From: Gammaproteobacteria bacterium | Lineage (GTDB): Bacteria > Pseudomonadota > Gammaproteobacteria > Xanthomonadales > Wenzhouxiangellaceae | Length of the DNA: 33,913 nt | Direction of reading: 5' to 3' | NCBI GenBank assembly: GCA_003560975.1 | Contig: PWJA01000109.1 | Span: forward strand, 1 to 33,913 | Shown: positions 1 to 8,752 of the stretch, piece by piece | Layout: every line of letters begins with the position of its first letter | Numbering within the stretch: position 1 is the stretch's first letter | Notes under the pieces: generated by a model | The model's database searches: none | The model's input: only the letters and a program-made list of their open reading frames with translations | Told to the model about the DNA's origin: nothing | Program-made: the position numbers and the translations under genes

Positions 1-2985
1 AACGGATGCGGGCCGGCGCTCGCGGTAGACGTTTCCGACCGGCCCGACGCCAGCCTGCAGCAGCCCTTCGGATTGCAGTCCGAGCAGAGCCAGATCCAGT
101 TCCCGGGCGGCGAGCCCGGTTTCTGCGGCCAGCTCGGCCGATTCCGCCTGCCCTGTTCGTTTGACCGCACCCAGAGCGATGCGACGAGCCGCCTCGATAC
201 GGCAATCGAGACCGGCGGGTCGTAAAGCGCGTGGATGAAAGGGGTGGAGGCGCGCATCCGGGCACAAGGTCAACCACACCGCCAGGTTGTTTGCGTGGAT
301 CCAGAGACAGGTTCGGCTGTTGCTCCACAGGGCGACCGCGGCGCCCTGCCGAACCAGCTTGACAAACGCTTCGGCCACGCCCATTCGCTCGCCGTGTTTG
401 CGCGGCAGGTACAGCCACTGCAGCAATCGCGGCTCCAGCCAGGTGGAGTTCCGCGAACCGCCAGAAGGCTCCGATGCTGCAGACCCGGCGGCCGGGATGG
501 ACGGCCGGGCAGGCCCCTCGAACGCCCGGGTGCGACGCTCCTCGGCAGCGGCCGGATCGAGGTGTCCGTAGCGCGGAGCATGGAGGATGCATTCGGCCAG
601 CACGGACGGGGCCGGGGTCTGGATCGTGACGATTTCCATGCTTCCGCGCTCGATGGTTCGGTACAAGCGTTCCAGCCCGACCAGATCCATGTGGTCTTCC
701 AGACAGTCGGCCAGGGCCTGCCGGACCAGCGGATGGTCGGGGACCTGCCTCGGGCCGCTGAGATTTTCCAGGCAGGCGAGCTGGTCGGGGAAGATCCTGG
801 CGATCAGGTTCTCGGCCTGGTTGCGCTGGATCTGGGCCGGTACCGGACCGGCATCGTCGCGGCGCCGGATCGCAAGCGCGTTGTTGGCGCACCAGCGCAG
901 GCGGGTGAAGAACAGGGGCGTATCAAGGACGGCCTGAACGAGGACCCCGCGCACGCTCTCAGCGCTGAGAAAACCGATCACGTCGGCCAGGTCGAAGCTG
1001 TGGGTGGCGCCCAGCGAGATCAGGATGGCGTTGTCGGTGGCCGCGGCCTGAAGCTCGAAATTGAACTGGCGACAGAAGCGCTTGCGCAGGGCCAGGCCCC
1101 ACGCCCGATTGATGCGCTGGCCGAATGGTGCATGAATGACCAGGTGCTCGTCCCCGCCCGGGTCGAAGAATCGTTCCAGGATGATTCGTCGGCTGCCCGG
1201 CAAGGCGCCCAGCTGCTGCCTTGCTGCCGCGAGGAATGCGCCGATCTGAGCCTGGGCCGGGAACCGGCCGCGCTCGACCGCGGCCATGTGGCGGCGCACG
1301 AAACTCGACAGCATGGACGAACGTCCGGGGCCCTCCCCCAGCCAGAACGGCAAGGCCGCCTCGGATCGATCGCAGCCGCGCACATCGACGCGTCCACAGC
1401 CAACCCGCTCGATCCGGTAATTTTCGCCCCCCAGCTGAATGACATCCCCGGGACTGGATTCAAAGGCGAACTCTTCGTCCAGGCGACCGATGCTCAGGCC
1501 GCGATCGAGATCATGAACCTCGTAATCAAACCACACGGGGATGGTGCCGGCATTGAGAAGGCAGTCGCGGACGGCGCTTTGCGCCGGCTGGACTCGACCC
1601 CCGGCCAGGCGCAGCAGGGGACCGCCGCCGGTAGCACGCCCTTCGACATAGCCGTGATGGAGCATGTCGAGCACGGCATCGAAGCGTTCCCTGGACAGCT
1701 GTGCATACGGAGCTGCGTCACGGACCAGCCGAAACATCGCATCCTCGCTTTCCTCGCCGGCCGCCGCCATGGCCACGATCTGCTGGGCGAGCGTGTCCAG
1801 CGACCCTGAGGGCAGAAAGCTGGTCTCGGTGGATTGCGCCTGCAGGGCATCGGCCAGGCCCTGGGCGTCGAGGAGATCGCTCAAGGTCAGCGGAAACAGG
1901 TGGATGCGGGGGCGCTGCCCCGGACGATGGCGTGCCCGGCCGGCGCGCTGCCGCACCGCGCCGATGCTGCCGACCTGCCCGATCTGGCAGACCCGTTCCA
2001 GCGGCCCGATATCGATGCCCAGCTCCAGCGTCGCGCTGGAGACAACCGCCCGCAGTCGTCCTGCGCGCAGCTGCCGCTCGATCGTCGCGCGCCGCTCGAT
2101 GCCCAGACTGCCATGATGCGCCGCAACCAGCTCCTGGCCGAGCGTCCGGGTCAGCTCGAACGCCACCCGCTCGACCAGGGCCCGGGTCGGGCAAAAGATC
2201 AGCGTGGTTCCGCCGCCACGGATCAGATCGGCGATCCGCTCGAAAATGCATTGCCAGCGGACCCCTCGCGGAAACGGCCCGAGCGGCTCACGCCCCGTTT
2301 CGATGTGCAGTTCCAGGTGGTTCGACGCCGCCGGCGCCACCACCGTGCAGCGTCGGCGGGCGCCGGCCAGGTAGCCCGCCACCCACTGCGCGGGCCGGGC
2401 CGTGGCGCTCATCCCGACCCGCTGCAGCGCGCCACCGGCCTGCAGGCGCTGCAGTCGCTCCAGCGACAAGGCCAGGTGGGCGCCGCGCTTGTTGTTCATC
2501 AGGGCGTGGACTTCGTCGACCACCACCGCCCTCAGCCCGCCCAGCAGGGCACGGCCGCGGCGTGAGCCCAGCAGGATGTAGAGCGATTCGGGCGTGGTCA
2601 GAAGCAGATCGGGTTTGCTCTTGATCTGGCGCTGTCGCTCCGACCGGCTGGTATCGCCGGTGCGTACCGCAACCCGCAGACGCGTGGCCGTATCGGGAAG
2701 CGAGGCCAGGTCGGCGGTCAGGCCATGAGCCATGTTGTTGGAAAGCGCGCGCAAAGGCGAAAGGTAGAGCACTCGCTCGGGCGTGGCTCCGGCGGGTTTG
2801 CTCAGCACGGCGTCAAGCAGGGGCAGCAGTGCCGCCATCGATTTTCCCTGCCCCGTGCCGGCGCTGATCAGACAGTGAGCGCCGGAGGCGACCACCGGCC
2901 ACGCGGCCTGCTGGATGGCGGTCGGTGCGCCAAAACGTTGCTGGAACCAGGCGCTCACCGAAGCGCTGAACGGCAGTTCGTGCAT
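1..2985 (-). CDS. lhr: Lhr-type superfamily 2 DNA/RNA helicase, C-terminus cut by the left edge
   Basis: The minus-strand frame stays open from ATG at 2985 to base 1, about 995 codons with no stop. Visible motifs in order are an N-terminal Q-like region (PTAIQQAAWP, ~21-30), Walker A GTGQGKS (~43-49), TTPES (~130-134), DEVH (~157-160), SATARP (~193-198), the motif V region SSATLELGIDIG, and motif VI QRAGRARHRPG. These and the following segments (PFWLGEGPGRSS, PGSRRIILERF) line up with E. coli Lhr, an ATP-dependent 3'-5' translocase linked to DNA repair. The encoded length already exceeds the shorter ligase-associated Lhr proteins (about 820 residues), so a long Lhr form is likely, but the C-terminal part is outside the window. 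A 40-base gap separates it from the lipoprotein gene upstream on the same strand, so co-transcription is possible. Helicase identity is firm; the exact Lhr subclass is inferred. Confidence 0.9.
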   Translation of the reverse strand, partial: MHELPFSASVSAWFQQRFGAPTAIQQAAWPVVASGAHCLISAGTGQGKSMAALLPLLDAVLSKPAGATPERVLYLSPLRALSNNMAHGLTADLASLPDTATRLRVAVRTGDTSRSERQRQIKSKPDLLLTTPESLYILLGSRRGRALLGGLRAVVVDEVHALMNNKRGAHLALSLERLQRLQAGGALQRVGMSATARPAQWVAGYLAGARRRCTVVAPAASNHLELHIETGREPLGPFPRGVRWQCIFERIADLIRGGGTTLIFCPTRALVERVAFELTRTLGQELVAAHHGSLGIERRATIERQLRAGRLRAVVSSATLELGIDIGPLERVCQIGQVGSIGAVRQRAGRARHRPGQRPRIHLFPLTLSDLLDAQGLADALQAQSTETSFLPSGSLDTLAQQIVAMAAAGEESEDAMFRLVRDAAPYAQLSRERFDAVLDMLHHGYVEGRATGGGPLLRLAGGRVQPAQSAVRDCLLNAGTIPVWFDYEVHDLDRGLSIGRLDEEFAFESSPGDVIQLGGENYRIERVGCGRVDVRGCDRSEAALPFWLGEGPGRSSMLSSFVRRHMAAVERGRFPAQAQIGAFLAAARQQLGALPGSRRIILERFFDPGGDEHLVIHAPFGQRINRAWGLALRKRFCRQFNFELQAAATDNAILISLGATHSFDLADVIGFLSAESVRGVLVQAVLDTPLFFTRLRWCANNALAIRRRDDAGPVPAQIQRNQAENLIARIFPDQLACLENLSGPRQVPDHPLVRQALADCLEDHMDLVGLERLYRTIERGSMEIVTIQTPAPSVLAECILHAPRYGHLDPAAAEERRTRAFEGPARPSIPAAGSAASEPSGGSRNSTWLEPRLLQWLYLPRKHGERMGVAEAFVKLVRQGAAVALWSNSRTCLWIHANNLAVWLTLCPDARLHPFHPRALRPAGLDCRIEAARRIALGAVKRTGQAESAELAAETGLAARELDLALLGLQSEGLLQAGVGPVGNVYRERRPASV

Positions 2986-3025
2986 GCCGCTCAGGCTACG
3001 GCCCGGGCTTCTCAAAACATGAGAA

Positions 3026-3457
3026 TCAGCGTCCGGCCACGCGTTCCCACGATGCCGTGATGAGTTCCCAGTCCGAGCCCTGGCGTCGCCATCCGGTCGC
3101 AACCCGGTACCAGCTGCCTTGCTCCGGAATCAGGCCGCTGCCGCCGGTCAGAACCGCCTGGAAGCTGGCGGTGGCGCGGTCTTCCTGGACCAGGTCGATC
3201 CGGATATCGAACAGCCGAACCCGAATCCTCTGGTGCGCGCGCATCTCCCGGTTCAGCAGCAGCCGCGCTCCGCGCCGATCCAGGTTCCAGGTATCGGCGC
3301 TGAAGTCGTCGGCCAGCGGCGCCATGAAGGCGCGAGCGTTCTGGTCGGCCAGCGCATCGATCATCGCGTCAAGATGCTGCCGGATGCGATCTTCATCGGC
3401 CGGGCGCGCGCAGGCGGCCAACAGCACCACGGGCAGGAGCGTGAGCCAGAGGCGCAT
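3026..3457 (-). CDS. Small predicted lipoprotein, NTF2-like fold suspected
   Basis: This 143-residue protein begins with a short basic n-region and a hydrophobic stretch ending in the lipobox LAAC, with Cys16 as the predicted lipidated residue. It should be exported and anchored to a membrane. The rest (ADEDRIRQHLDAMIDAL, then alternating strands ending GSDWELITASWERV) has the helix-then-sheet pattern of NTF2/SnoaL-like small domains, which often bind ligands or act as periplasmic accessory folds. I do not recognise a named family. Its ATG shares one base with the TGA of the upstream ligase-CBS gene (TGATG at 3459-3455), so translation is probably coupled and the two may serve one process. 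The function is unknown; lipoprotein status is well supported and the fold is a guess. Confidence 0.8.
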   Translation of the reverse strand: MRLWLTLLPVVLLAACARPADEDRIRQHLDAMIDALADQNARAFMAPLADDFSADTWNLDRRGARLLLNREMRAHQRIRVRLFDIRIDLVQEDRATASFQAVLTGGSGLIPEQGSWYRVATGWRRQGSDWELITASWERVAGR

Positions 3458-5376
3458 CAGCCGCCTTCGGCGAGATAGGTTTCCAGCAGACGACCGGCCA
3501 CAGCGACCAGGTCGTGCTCGGTGACCAGGCCGATCAGCTTGTGGTTTCGATCAACCACGGGCAGACAGCTGAGGCGTTTGTCGCGCATCAGGCGGATCGC
3601 CTGCACGGTGCTGGTATCCGGTCCGATCGCCAGGGGATCGGGGTTCATGATGTCGCGCACCATCACCGCCGAGTCCTCCCGGTTTCCGCGCGCAATCAGG
3701 CGCAAGAGCTGGCGGTGGGAAACCAGTCCCAGCAGCTGGCCGGAGTCGTCTTCCACGGGCACGTGGCGGACGTAGCGCCACTCCATCAGGCTGGCGGCAA
3801 AATCGACGATGTCGTCCGGACGAACGGTGAACAGGTCGGTGGCCATGAACTGACCGACCGTTCGATAGCTGTCGCGCCAGTCCTGGCTGTGGCAGAACTC
3901 GGCCAGCACCCAGTCCGCGACCGGCTTGCCGGACTCCTGCTGCTCGATCATGCTGCCGGTCAGCGCGCGCAGGCATTCGTGCGGACTGGCCGAGCCGCGC
4001 ATCTTTTCCAGCGATTCCAGCTGCCAGCGCGCGCCGGTGCGGCGGCGCTCGACCCGGGTCTGGACCACGCCCAGGTAGCGCTCGATGTCGGACTCGTCGA
4101 TGCCCGCCTCCTCCAGCCCCTCTCTGGCCAGGGGGATGAGCTTGTCCAGGATCAGATCCTGGGCCGTCATCTGCTCGTCGTCGAACCAGACCTGCTGGGC
4201 ACGCAGGCCTTCGCGCGCAGCGGTCGTGAAGTTGGCCTTGACGTCGGCGAAACTGAAGTGCTCCCGGATGTCGGTGACCGAGCGCGAAAGCTTCGCCATC
4301 ATCCCGAAAAAGAACGCGGCATTGGCCACTTCATCCAGCACGGTGGGACCGGATGGAATGACCCGGTTCTCGATTCGAAGGTGCGGCTTGCCGTTCTCGG
4401 AGATTCCGTAGCAGGCCCGGTTCCAGCGATACACCGTGCCGTTATGCAGACGCAAGGCGTTGAGCTTCGGAATCTCGCCGCGCGCCACCATGCCGATCGG
4501 ATCCTTCTCGAATTCGGTCGTCAGAATGACCCGGAACCGGGCGATGTCTTCCTTGAAGATATCGATGACCGATTCCTCGACCCACTGGTCACCGAAATGA
4601 ACCCGCGGCTTGTGCCCGCGCGCCGCGTGAGCCTGGGAACGGGCGTCGATGGAGTGCTCGAAAACCGCGATACGGCTTTCGTGCCAGAGCCGCTTGCCCA
4701 GCAGAATGGGGGAATTGACGCACGCAGCCAGCAGCGGTCCGGTGACCACCTGGGCGATGTTGTACAGATGCGCGAATTCTTCGGCATCCACCTGAAAATG
4801 CACCTGGAAGCTGGTATTGCACGCTTCCAGCATGAGGTTGTCGTGATTCAGGCTGAGCTGATCGATCCCCTTGATCGAGATCTGGAAGTGGCTGCCGCGC
4901 AGCCGGAGCAAAGCCTCGTTGAGCGCGAAATAGCGCGCCTTCGGCACCATCGCGTCCAGGCTCAGATGATCGGTGGTCAGGGTTGGAAGAATGCCGACCA
5001 GAGCGATGCGGCTTCCGACCCTGGCCGCTGTTTCCCGGGCGATGCCCATCACCTCCACGGTTTCGCGCTCGAGCTGCCGCAAGCAATCACCGCCCAGCTG
5101 CAGCGGCGAGAGGTTGGCCTCCAGGTTGAACAGGCCCAGCTCGTGGGTGAAGCGCGGGTCGTCGGTCAGGTCGAGAATCTGCATCGCCGACAACGCCGGC
5201 CGATTGGCCTGGTCGACGAGAAACATTTCCTGCTCGGCACCGATTCGACGGATGCCGCGCTCGAACAGGCCAGCGCTGTGCATGTCTTCCAGCGCGCGCA
5301 CCTCGTCGAGCAGTGCCTTCATGAAGGCCCGCCGCAGGCCCTCGTCGCCTGAGCGCTGTACGTTCTGTTCTCCCAT
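3457..5376 (-). CDS. GCS2-family carboxylate-amine ligase-like protein with C-terminal CBS pair
   Basis: The 639-residue protein has two parts. Residues ~20-430 resemble the GCS2 group of glutamate-cysteine ligase-like enzymes: IGAEQEMFLVD near residue 30, LNHDNLMLEACNTSFQVHFQ, and HLRIENRVIPSGPT are typical of that ATP-dependent amide-bond-forming fold. Residues ~510-564 and ~573-630 are two CBS domains (MATDLFTVRPDD...LLGLVSHRQLL and VRDIMNPDPLAIG...LIGLVTEHDLV), which usually bind AMP, ATP or SAM. The expected role is a cytosolic ligase joining an amino acid carboxylate to an amine under adenylate control, but the substrate cannot be read from the sequence and it should not be called GshA. 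It heads a two-gene unit with the overlapping lipoprotein gene. A candidate promoter lies about 30 bases upstream. Confidence 0.8.
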   Translation of the reverse strand: MGEQNVQRSGDEGLRRAFMKALLDEVRALEDMHSAGLFERGIRRIGAEQEMFLVDQANRPALSAMQILDLTDDPRFTHELGLFNLEANLSPLQLGGDCLRQLERETVEVMGIARETAARVGSRIALVGILPTLTTDHLSLDAMVPKARYFALNEALLRLRGSHFQISIKGIDQLSLNHDNLMLEACNTSFQVHFQVDAEEFAHLYNIAQVVTGPLLAACVNSPILLGKRLWHESRIAVFEHSIDARSQAHAARGHKPRVHFGDQWVEESVIDIFKEDIARFRVILTTEFEKDPIGMVARGEIPKLNALRLHNGTVYRWNRACYGISENGKPHLRIENRVIPSGPTVLDEVANAAFFFGMMAKLSRSVTDIREHFSFADVKANFTTAAREGLRAQQVWFDDEQMTAQDLILDKLIPLAREGLEEAGIDESDIERYLGVVQTRVERRRTGARWQLESLEKMRGSASPHECLRALTGSMIEQQESGKPVADWVLAEFCHSQDWRDSYRTVGQFMATDLFTVRPDDIVDFAASLMEWRYVRHVPVEDDSGQLLGLVSHRQLLRLIARGNREDSAVMVRDIMNPDPLAIGPDTSTVQAIRLMRDKRLSCLPVVDRNHKLIGLVTEHDLVAVAGRLLETYLAEGG

Positions 5377-5403
5377 GCCAGAGCCTGCGTCGATTTGTTC
5401 GAA

Positions 5404-5432
5404 ATGATAAACCGCCGCGGCGATGGGAGCAA
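5404..5432 (-). promoter_or_regulatory. Candidate sigma-70 promoter for the ligase-CBS gene
   Basis: Read on the minus strand, TTGCTC (5432-5427) is followed after 17 bases by TATCAT (5409-5404). The -10 matches the consensus at five of six positions and the -35 at three. Transcription would start near 5397, leaving a leader of about 20 bases before the ATG at 5376. This is pattern matching only. Confidence 0.4.
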
Positions 5433-5482
5433 ACCGGCCCGGCTTTGGATGGGTCGCTGAAACTCGGACATCGGGCCGTATT

Positions 5483-5539
5483 CAAGGCTTGTATCGCGGC
5501 GCGAAGCTTGTCTGTCGCCGCCGGGTATGCCAAGCTTGG
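5483..5539. repeat. Three CAAG/CTTG palindromic elements upstream of fadD
   Basis: CAAGGCTTG (5483-5491), GAAGCTTG (5503-5510) and the perfect 10-base palindrome CCAAGCTTGG (5530-5539) lie in the gap between the divergent ligase-CBS gene and fadD, the last 38 bases before the fadD ATG. Clustered short palindromes of one kind next to a start are typical of operator sites. They do not match the E. coli FadR or Pseudomonas PsrA consensus as I know it. The regulator is unknown. Confidence 0.4.
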
Positions 5540-5576
5540 AGTTTGACCACAAGACCATAACATCGGGGTAAACGCA

Positions 5577-7262
5577 ATGACCGACAAACCATGGCTCGCC
5601 GAGTATCCGGAGGGTGTACCGGCAGAAATCGACCTGGCCGAGTTCTCCTCCATCGTCGATGTCATCGACAAAAGCTGCAAGGATTTTTCCGAGAACGTCG
5701 CCTACGTCAATTTCGGCAAGGAAATGACCTACACCGAGGTGGAGGCCTACAGTCGCGCTTTCGGTGCGTATCTGCAGGACCTGGGCCTGAAGCCCGGAGA
5801 CCGGATCGCCATCATGATGCCGAACGTGCTCCAGTATCCGATCGCCGTATTCGGGGCGCTTCGGGCCGGGCTGGTCGTGGTCAACACCAATCCGCTCTAC
5901 ACCGCCCGCGAGCTGAAGCACCAGCTCAAGGACTCCGGCGCCCGGGCCATCGTGATCATGGAGAACTTCGCCAACGTCCTGGAGGCGGTGATCGACGAAA
6001 CCGGCGTCGAACACGTGATGGTCACATCCATCGGCGAGATGGTCGGTTTTCCCAAGGGCGCGATCATGGACTTTGTCCTGCGCCGGATCAAGAAAATGGT
6101 GCCCAAGTACAACCTGCCGCAAGCGGTTCGGTTCAAGCAGGTGCTGGCCGAAGGAAGCCGCAAGACCCTAGAACCGGTCAAGTTGAGCCATGAGGATCTG
6201 GCCTTTCTGCAGTACACCGGCGGCACCACCGGGGTATCCAAGGGCGCCATGCTGACCCACGGCAACATGGTTGCCAACATGCAGCAGTCCTCGGCATGGC
6301 TGGGCAACAACATCGAGCCGGGCAAGGAGATCATCGTTACCGCCCTGCCGCTGTACCACATCTTCGCCCTGACCGCGAATTGCTTCGTGTTCCTGAAGTT
6401 CGGCGGGCGCAACGTGCTGATCACCAACCCACGCGACATGGCGGGTTTCGTCAAGGAGCTCGGCAAGGAAAAATTCACCGCCATCACGGGGGTCAACACC
6501 TTGTTCAATGGTCTGCTCAATACGCCTGGATTCAGCGACCTCGACTTCTCCAACCTGCGCTTGACCCTCGGTGGCGGCATGGCGGTGCAGCGTGCCGTGG
6601 CGGAACGCTGGAAAGCGGCCACGGGGGTCACGTTGATCGAGGCCTACGGGCTGACCGAAACGTCTCCGGCAGCATGCATCAATCCGATGGACCTGTCGGA
6701 CTACAACGGCGCGATCGGGCTGCCCATTTCATCGACCGAATGCCGCGTCATCGACACCGAAGGCGAACCGGTTGCCGTCGATGAAACCGGTGAGTTGTGC
6801 GTCAAGGGGCCGCAGGTAATGAAAGGCTACTGGAACCGCCCCGAGGAAACCGACAAGGTGCTCGACCAGGACGGGTGGCTCAAGACCGGCGACATGGCCC
6901 GAATGGATGAGAAGGGCTATTTCTACATCGTCGACCGCAAGAAAGACATGATCCTGGTCTCCGGCTTCAATGTGTATCCAAACGAGGTCGAGGACGTGGT
7001 CGCCGAACATCCGAAGGTTCTCGAGGTCGGCGCCATCGGGGCGCCCGACGAGAAATCCGGAGAAGTGGTGAAGGTCGTCGTGGTGCGCAAGGACGACAGC
7101 CTCACGGTCAAGGAACTGCGCGATCACTGCCGCAATGAACTGACCGGCTACAAGGTGCCCAAGTACGTCGAGTTCGTCGACGAACTGCCCAAGACCAACG
7201 TCGGCAAGATTCTCCGGCGTGAACTGCGCGACCAGTACGGCCAGCCGCGAAGCTCGGACTAG
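5577..7262 (+). CDS. fadD: Long-chain fatty acid-CoA ligase
   Basis: This enzyme activates fatty acids to acyl-CoA through an acyl-adenylate, feeding beta-oxidation or phospholipid synthesis from imported fatty acids. The 561 residues are close to the 561 of E. coli FadD. The P-loop-like AMP-binding motif YTGGTTGVSKGA is at ~213-224, followed by GLTETSP (ATP/adenylate pocket). The FadD signature DGWLKTGDMARMDEKG is followed by VDRKKDMILVSGFNVYPNEVED, and the C-terminal catalytic lysine region is PKTNVGKILRRELR. The ATG at 5577 follows a purine-rich GGGGTAA. The gene is single, divergent from the ligase-CBS gene, and only 18 bases from the convergent dinB stop. Palindromes upstream may be operators. 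Substrate chain length is not determinable here. Confidence 0.95.
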   Translation: MTDKPWLAEYPEGVPAEIDLAEFSSIVDVIDKSCKDFSENVAYVNFGKEMTYTEVEAYSRAFGAYLQDLGLKPGDRIAIMMPNVLQYPIAVFGALRAGLVVVNTNPLYTARELKHQLKDSGARAIVIMENFANVLEAVIDETGVEHVMVTSIGEMVGFPKGAIMDFVLRRIKKMVPKYNLPQAVRFKQVLAEGSRKTLEPVKLSHEDLAFLQYTGGTTGVSKGAMLTHGNMVANMQQSSAWLGNNIEPGKEIIVTALPLYHIFALTANCFVFLKFGGRNVLITNPRDMAGFVKELGKEKFTAITGVNTLFNGLLNTPGFSDLDFSNLRLTLGGGMAVQRAVAERWKAATGVTLIEAYGLTETSPAACINPMDLSDYNGAIGLPISSTECRVIDTEGEPVAVDETGELCVKGPQVMKGYWNRPEETDKVLDQDGWLKTGDMARMDEKGYFYIVDRKKDMILVSGFNVYPNEVEDVVAEHPKVLEVGAIGAPDEKSGEVVKVVVVRKDDSLTVKELRDHCRNELTGYKVPKYVEFVDELPKTNVGKILRRELRDQYGQPRSSD

Positions 7263-7280
7263 CCGATTGGCGCGTTCTCG

Positions 7281-8339
7281 TCAATCGAGTCGTTGATCGA
7301 GGTCGGGGCTGGATTTCAGCCCCGAAATTCCGACGCCGATGAGGCGAATGGAAAACCCGCTGCGCCAGTCGGTCCAGCGTTGCAGCATGCCCCAGGCCGA
7401 CTCGGCGATACGATCGGCCGAACGCGTGTAGCCGCCCAGCGACTCGCTGCGGGTAATGGTTGAAAATCCGGTGGAGCGCAGCTTCAGGGTTACCGTGCGG
7501 CCGAACAGCGAACGCGCGGCGAGTCCCGCAGCCACCCTGCCGGCCTGCTGCTCGATCAGCGACCGCAGCGCCTGCAGGTCGTGCACGTCCTCACGAAGCG
7601 TGTTTTCCTGGCTGATCGAGCGTCGGATCCGACCCGGCTTGACCGGCCGCTCATCGATCCCCCGCGCGCGCACAGCCAGTTCGCCGCCGTGGCGTCCGAA
7701 CAGGCGGATCAGCAGGTCCGGAGCCGTCTGGCGCAGCTGGCCCACGGTCAGGATGCCGGCGTCGTTGAGCCGTTCGGCGCTGCGTTGACCGACGCCGGGC
7801 AGTCGTCGGACCGGCAGCGGATCAAGGAAGGACCGAACCCGATCCGGAGCGACCAGGACCAGCCCGTCCGGCTTGTCGTAGTCGGAAGCCAGCTTGGCCA
7901 GCAACTTGTTTGCGGCCATGCCCACCGATGCGGTCAAACCGGTGCGTCGGGCGATGCGGTCTTTCAGCTGGCGTCCGAGACCGAGCAGTTGATCGGCGCC
8001 TTCGGCGACGCTTGATACATCCAGGTAGGCTTCGTCCAGGCTCAGCCCCTCGACCCGGTCCGTCACTTCATGGAAGATGGCAAAGATCTCGGCCGACACT
8101 TCGCGGTAGCGTTCGAACCGCGCCGGCAGGAAAACGCCGTGAGGACACAACTTGCGCGCGCGCGCGGCGGGCATGGCCGACCGCACCCCGTATTGACGTG
8201 CCTCGTAGCTTGCCGCAGCCACCACGCCCCGGGCCGAACGGCCGCCGACCATGACCGGTCGTCCTCGCAGCACCGGATCGTCGCGCTGCTCGACGCTGGC
8301 GTAGAAAGCATCCATGTCGACGTGAATGACAGCGCTCAT
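7281..8339 (-). CDS. dinB: DNA polymerase IV (Y-family translesion polymerase)
   Basis: The 352-residue protein carries the Y-family metal-binding residues: Asp8 in HVDMDAFYASVEQRDDP and Asp102-Glu103 in LSLDEAYLD. It continues with MAANKLLAKLASDYDKPDG, the helix-hairpin-helix region LPGVGQRSAERLNDAG, and the little-finger domain ending RLIGVGISGL. It should perform mutagenic lesion bypass. The C-terminus ends SSPDLDQRLD, without an obvious QL-(S/D)-LF-type clamp-binding peptide as in many DinB proteins, so binding to the beta clamp may be weaker or use another site. No LexA box is evident upstream. It is transcribed in the same direction as the pilZ array, with 69 bases between pilZ stop and dinB start. 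Confidence 0.95.
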   Translation of the reverse strand: MSAVIHVDMDAFYASVEQRDDPVLRGRPVMVGGRSARGVVAAASYEARQYGVRSAMPAARARKLCPHGVFLPARFERYREVSAEIFAIFHEVTDRVEGLSLDEAYLDVSSVAEGADQLLGLGRQLKDRIARRTGLTASVGMAANKLLAKLASDYDKPDGLVLVAPDRVRSFLDPLPVRRLPGVGQRSAERLNDAGILTVGQLRQTAPDLLIRLFGRHGGELAVRARGIDERPVKPGRIRRSISQENTLREDVHDLQALRSLIEQQAGRVAAGLAARSLFGRTVTLKLRSTGFSTITRSESLGGYTRSADRIAESAWGMLQRWTDWRSGFSIRLIGVGISGLKSSPDLDQRLD

Positions 8340-8408
8340 GAGGCGGGATTATCGTCGCGTGAGACGCATGAGCCGCGTCAAGGCGTTTGTGTTGCGTTGC
8401 GCGCGAGC

Positions 8409-8747
8409 TTACATCGTGCGCGTCGGCTTTTCGCTTTCGAGCATGCCCGCGAGCAGGGAAACGATGGTGGTTTGGGCTTGTTGCCCTTCGGCGCTGTCGG
8501 CGAACTGGATGCCGACGCCGCTGTGGATGCCGCGCTGGCTGCCGGCCGGGGGGATCCAGGCCACGCGACCGGGGATGGCGATTCGTTCGTCGCCCATGAG
8601 GCTCAGCAGAATCAGGACCTCATCACCCAGGGCAAAGTTCTTGCGCGTCGGAACGAACAGGCCGCCGTTCATCAAGAAAGGCATGTAAGCGGCATACAGC
8701 TCCTGCTTGTTCTCGATGTTGTAGGACAAGATGCCTTTCTGCGCCAT
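8409..8747 (-). CDS. pilZ: PilZ-domain protein of the type IV pilus PilZ class
   Basis: The 112-residue product from ATG at 8747 (MAQKGILSYNIEN) is about the size of Pseudomonas PilZ (118 residues). The start is set by a purine-rich AAAGGTAA upstream and by the family's usual length; a longer in-frame reading to 9005 would overlap holB deeply. Seen are FALGDEVLILLSLMGD, VAWIPP and GVGIQF, the typical PilZ barrel strands. The RxxxR part of the cyclic-di-GMP motif is not obvious at the N-terminus, as in PilZ itself, which does not bind the nucleotide well and instead works with PilB and FimX-like partners in pilus assembly. It follows holB with a short overlap (the holB stop is at 8753, before this ATG is passed), the arrangement found in Pseudomonas. 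Confidence 0.88.
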   Translation of the reverse strand: MAQKGILSYNIENKQELYAAYMPFLMNGGLFVPTRKNFALGDEVLILLSLMGDERIAIPGRVAWIPPAGSQRGIHSGVGIQFADSAEGQQAQTTIVSLLAGMLESEKPTRTM

Positions 8748-8752
8748 CGGGG

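Noticed and set aside
235-1809. Long plus-strand open frame of 524 codons
   Set aside because: It is exactly antisense to the Lhr helicase frame, which has all family motifs; the plus product has no recognisable domain and arises from high GC content.
3514-5352. Plus-strand open frame of 612 codons
   Set aside because: Antisense shadow of the ligase-CBS gene; no family motif.
3457-5376. Calling the gene glutamate-cysteine ligase gshA
   Set aside because: GCS2-like proteins have varied or unknown substrates, and the CBS pair is not part of GshA.
8348-8381. Promoter for dinB (TTGACG and GATAAT)
   Set aside because: The spacing is 22 bases and the start would coincide with the ATG.
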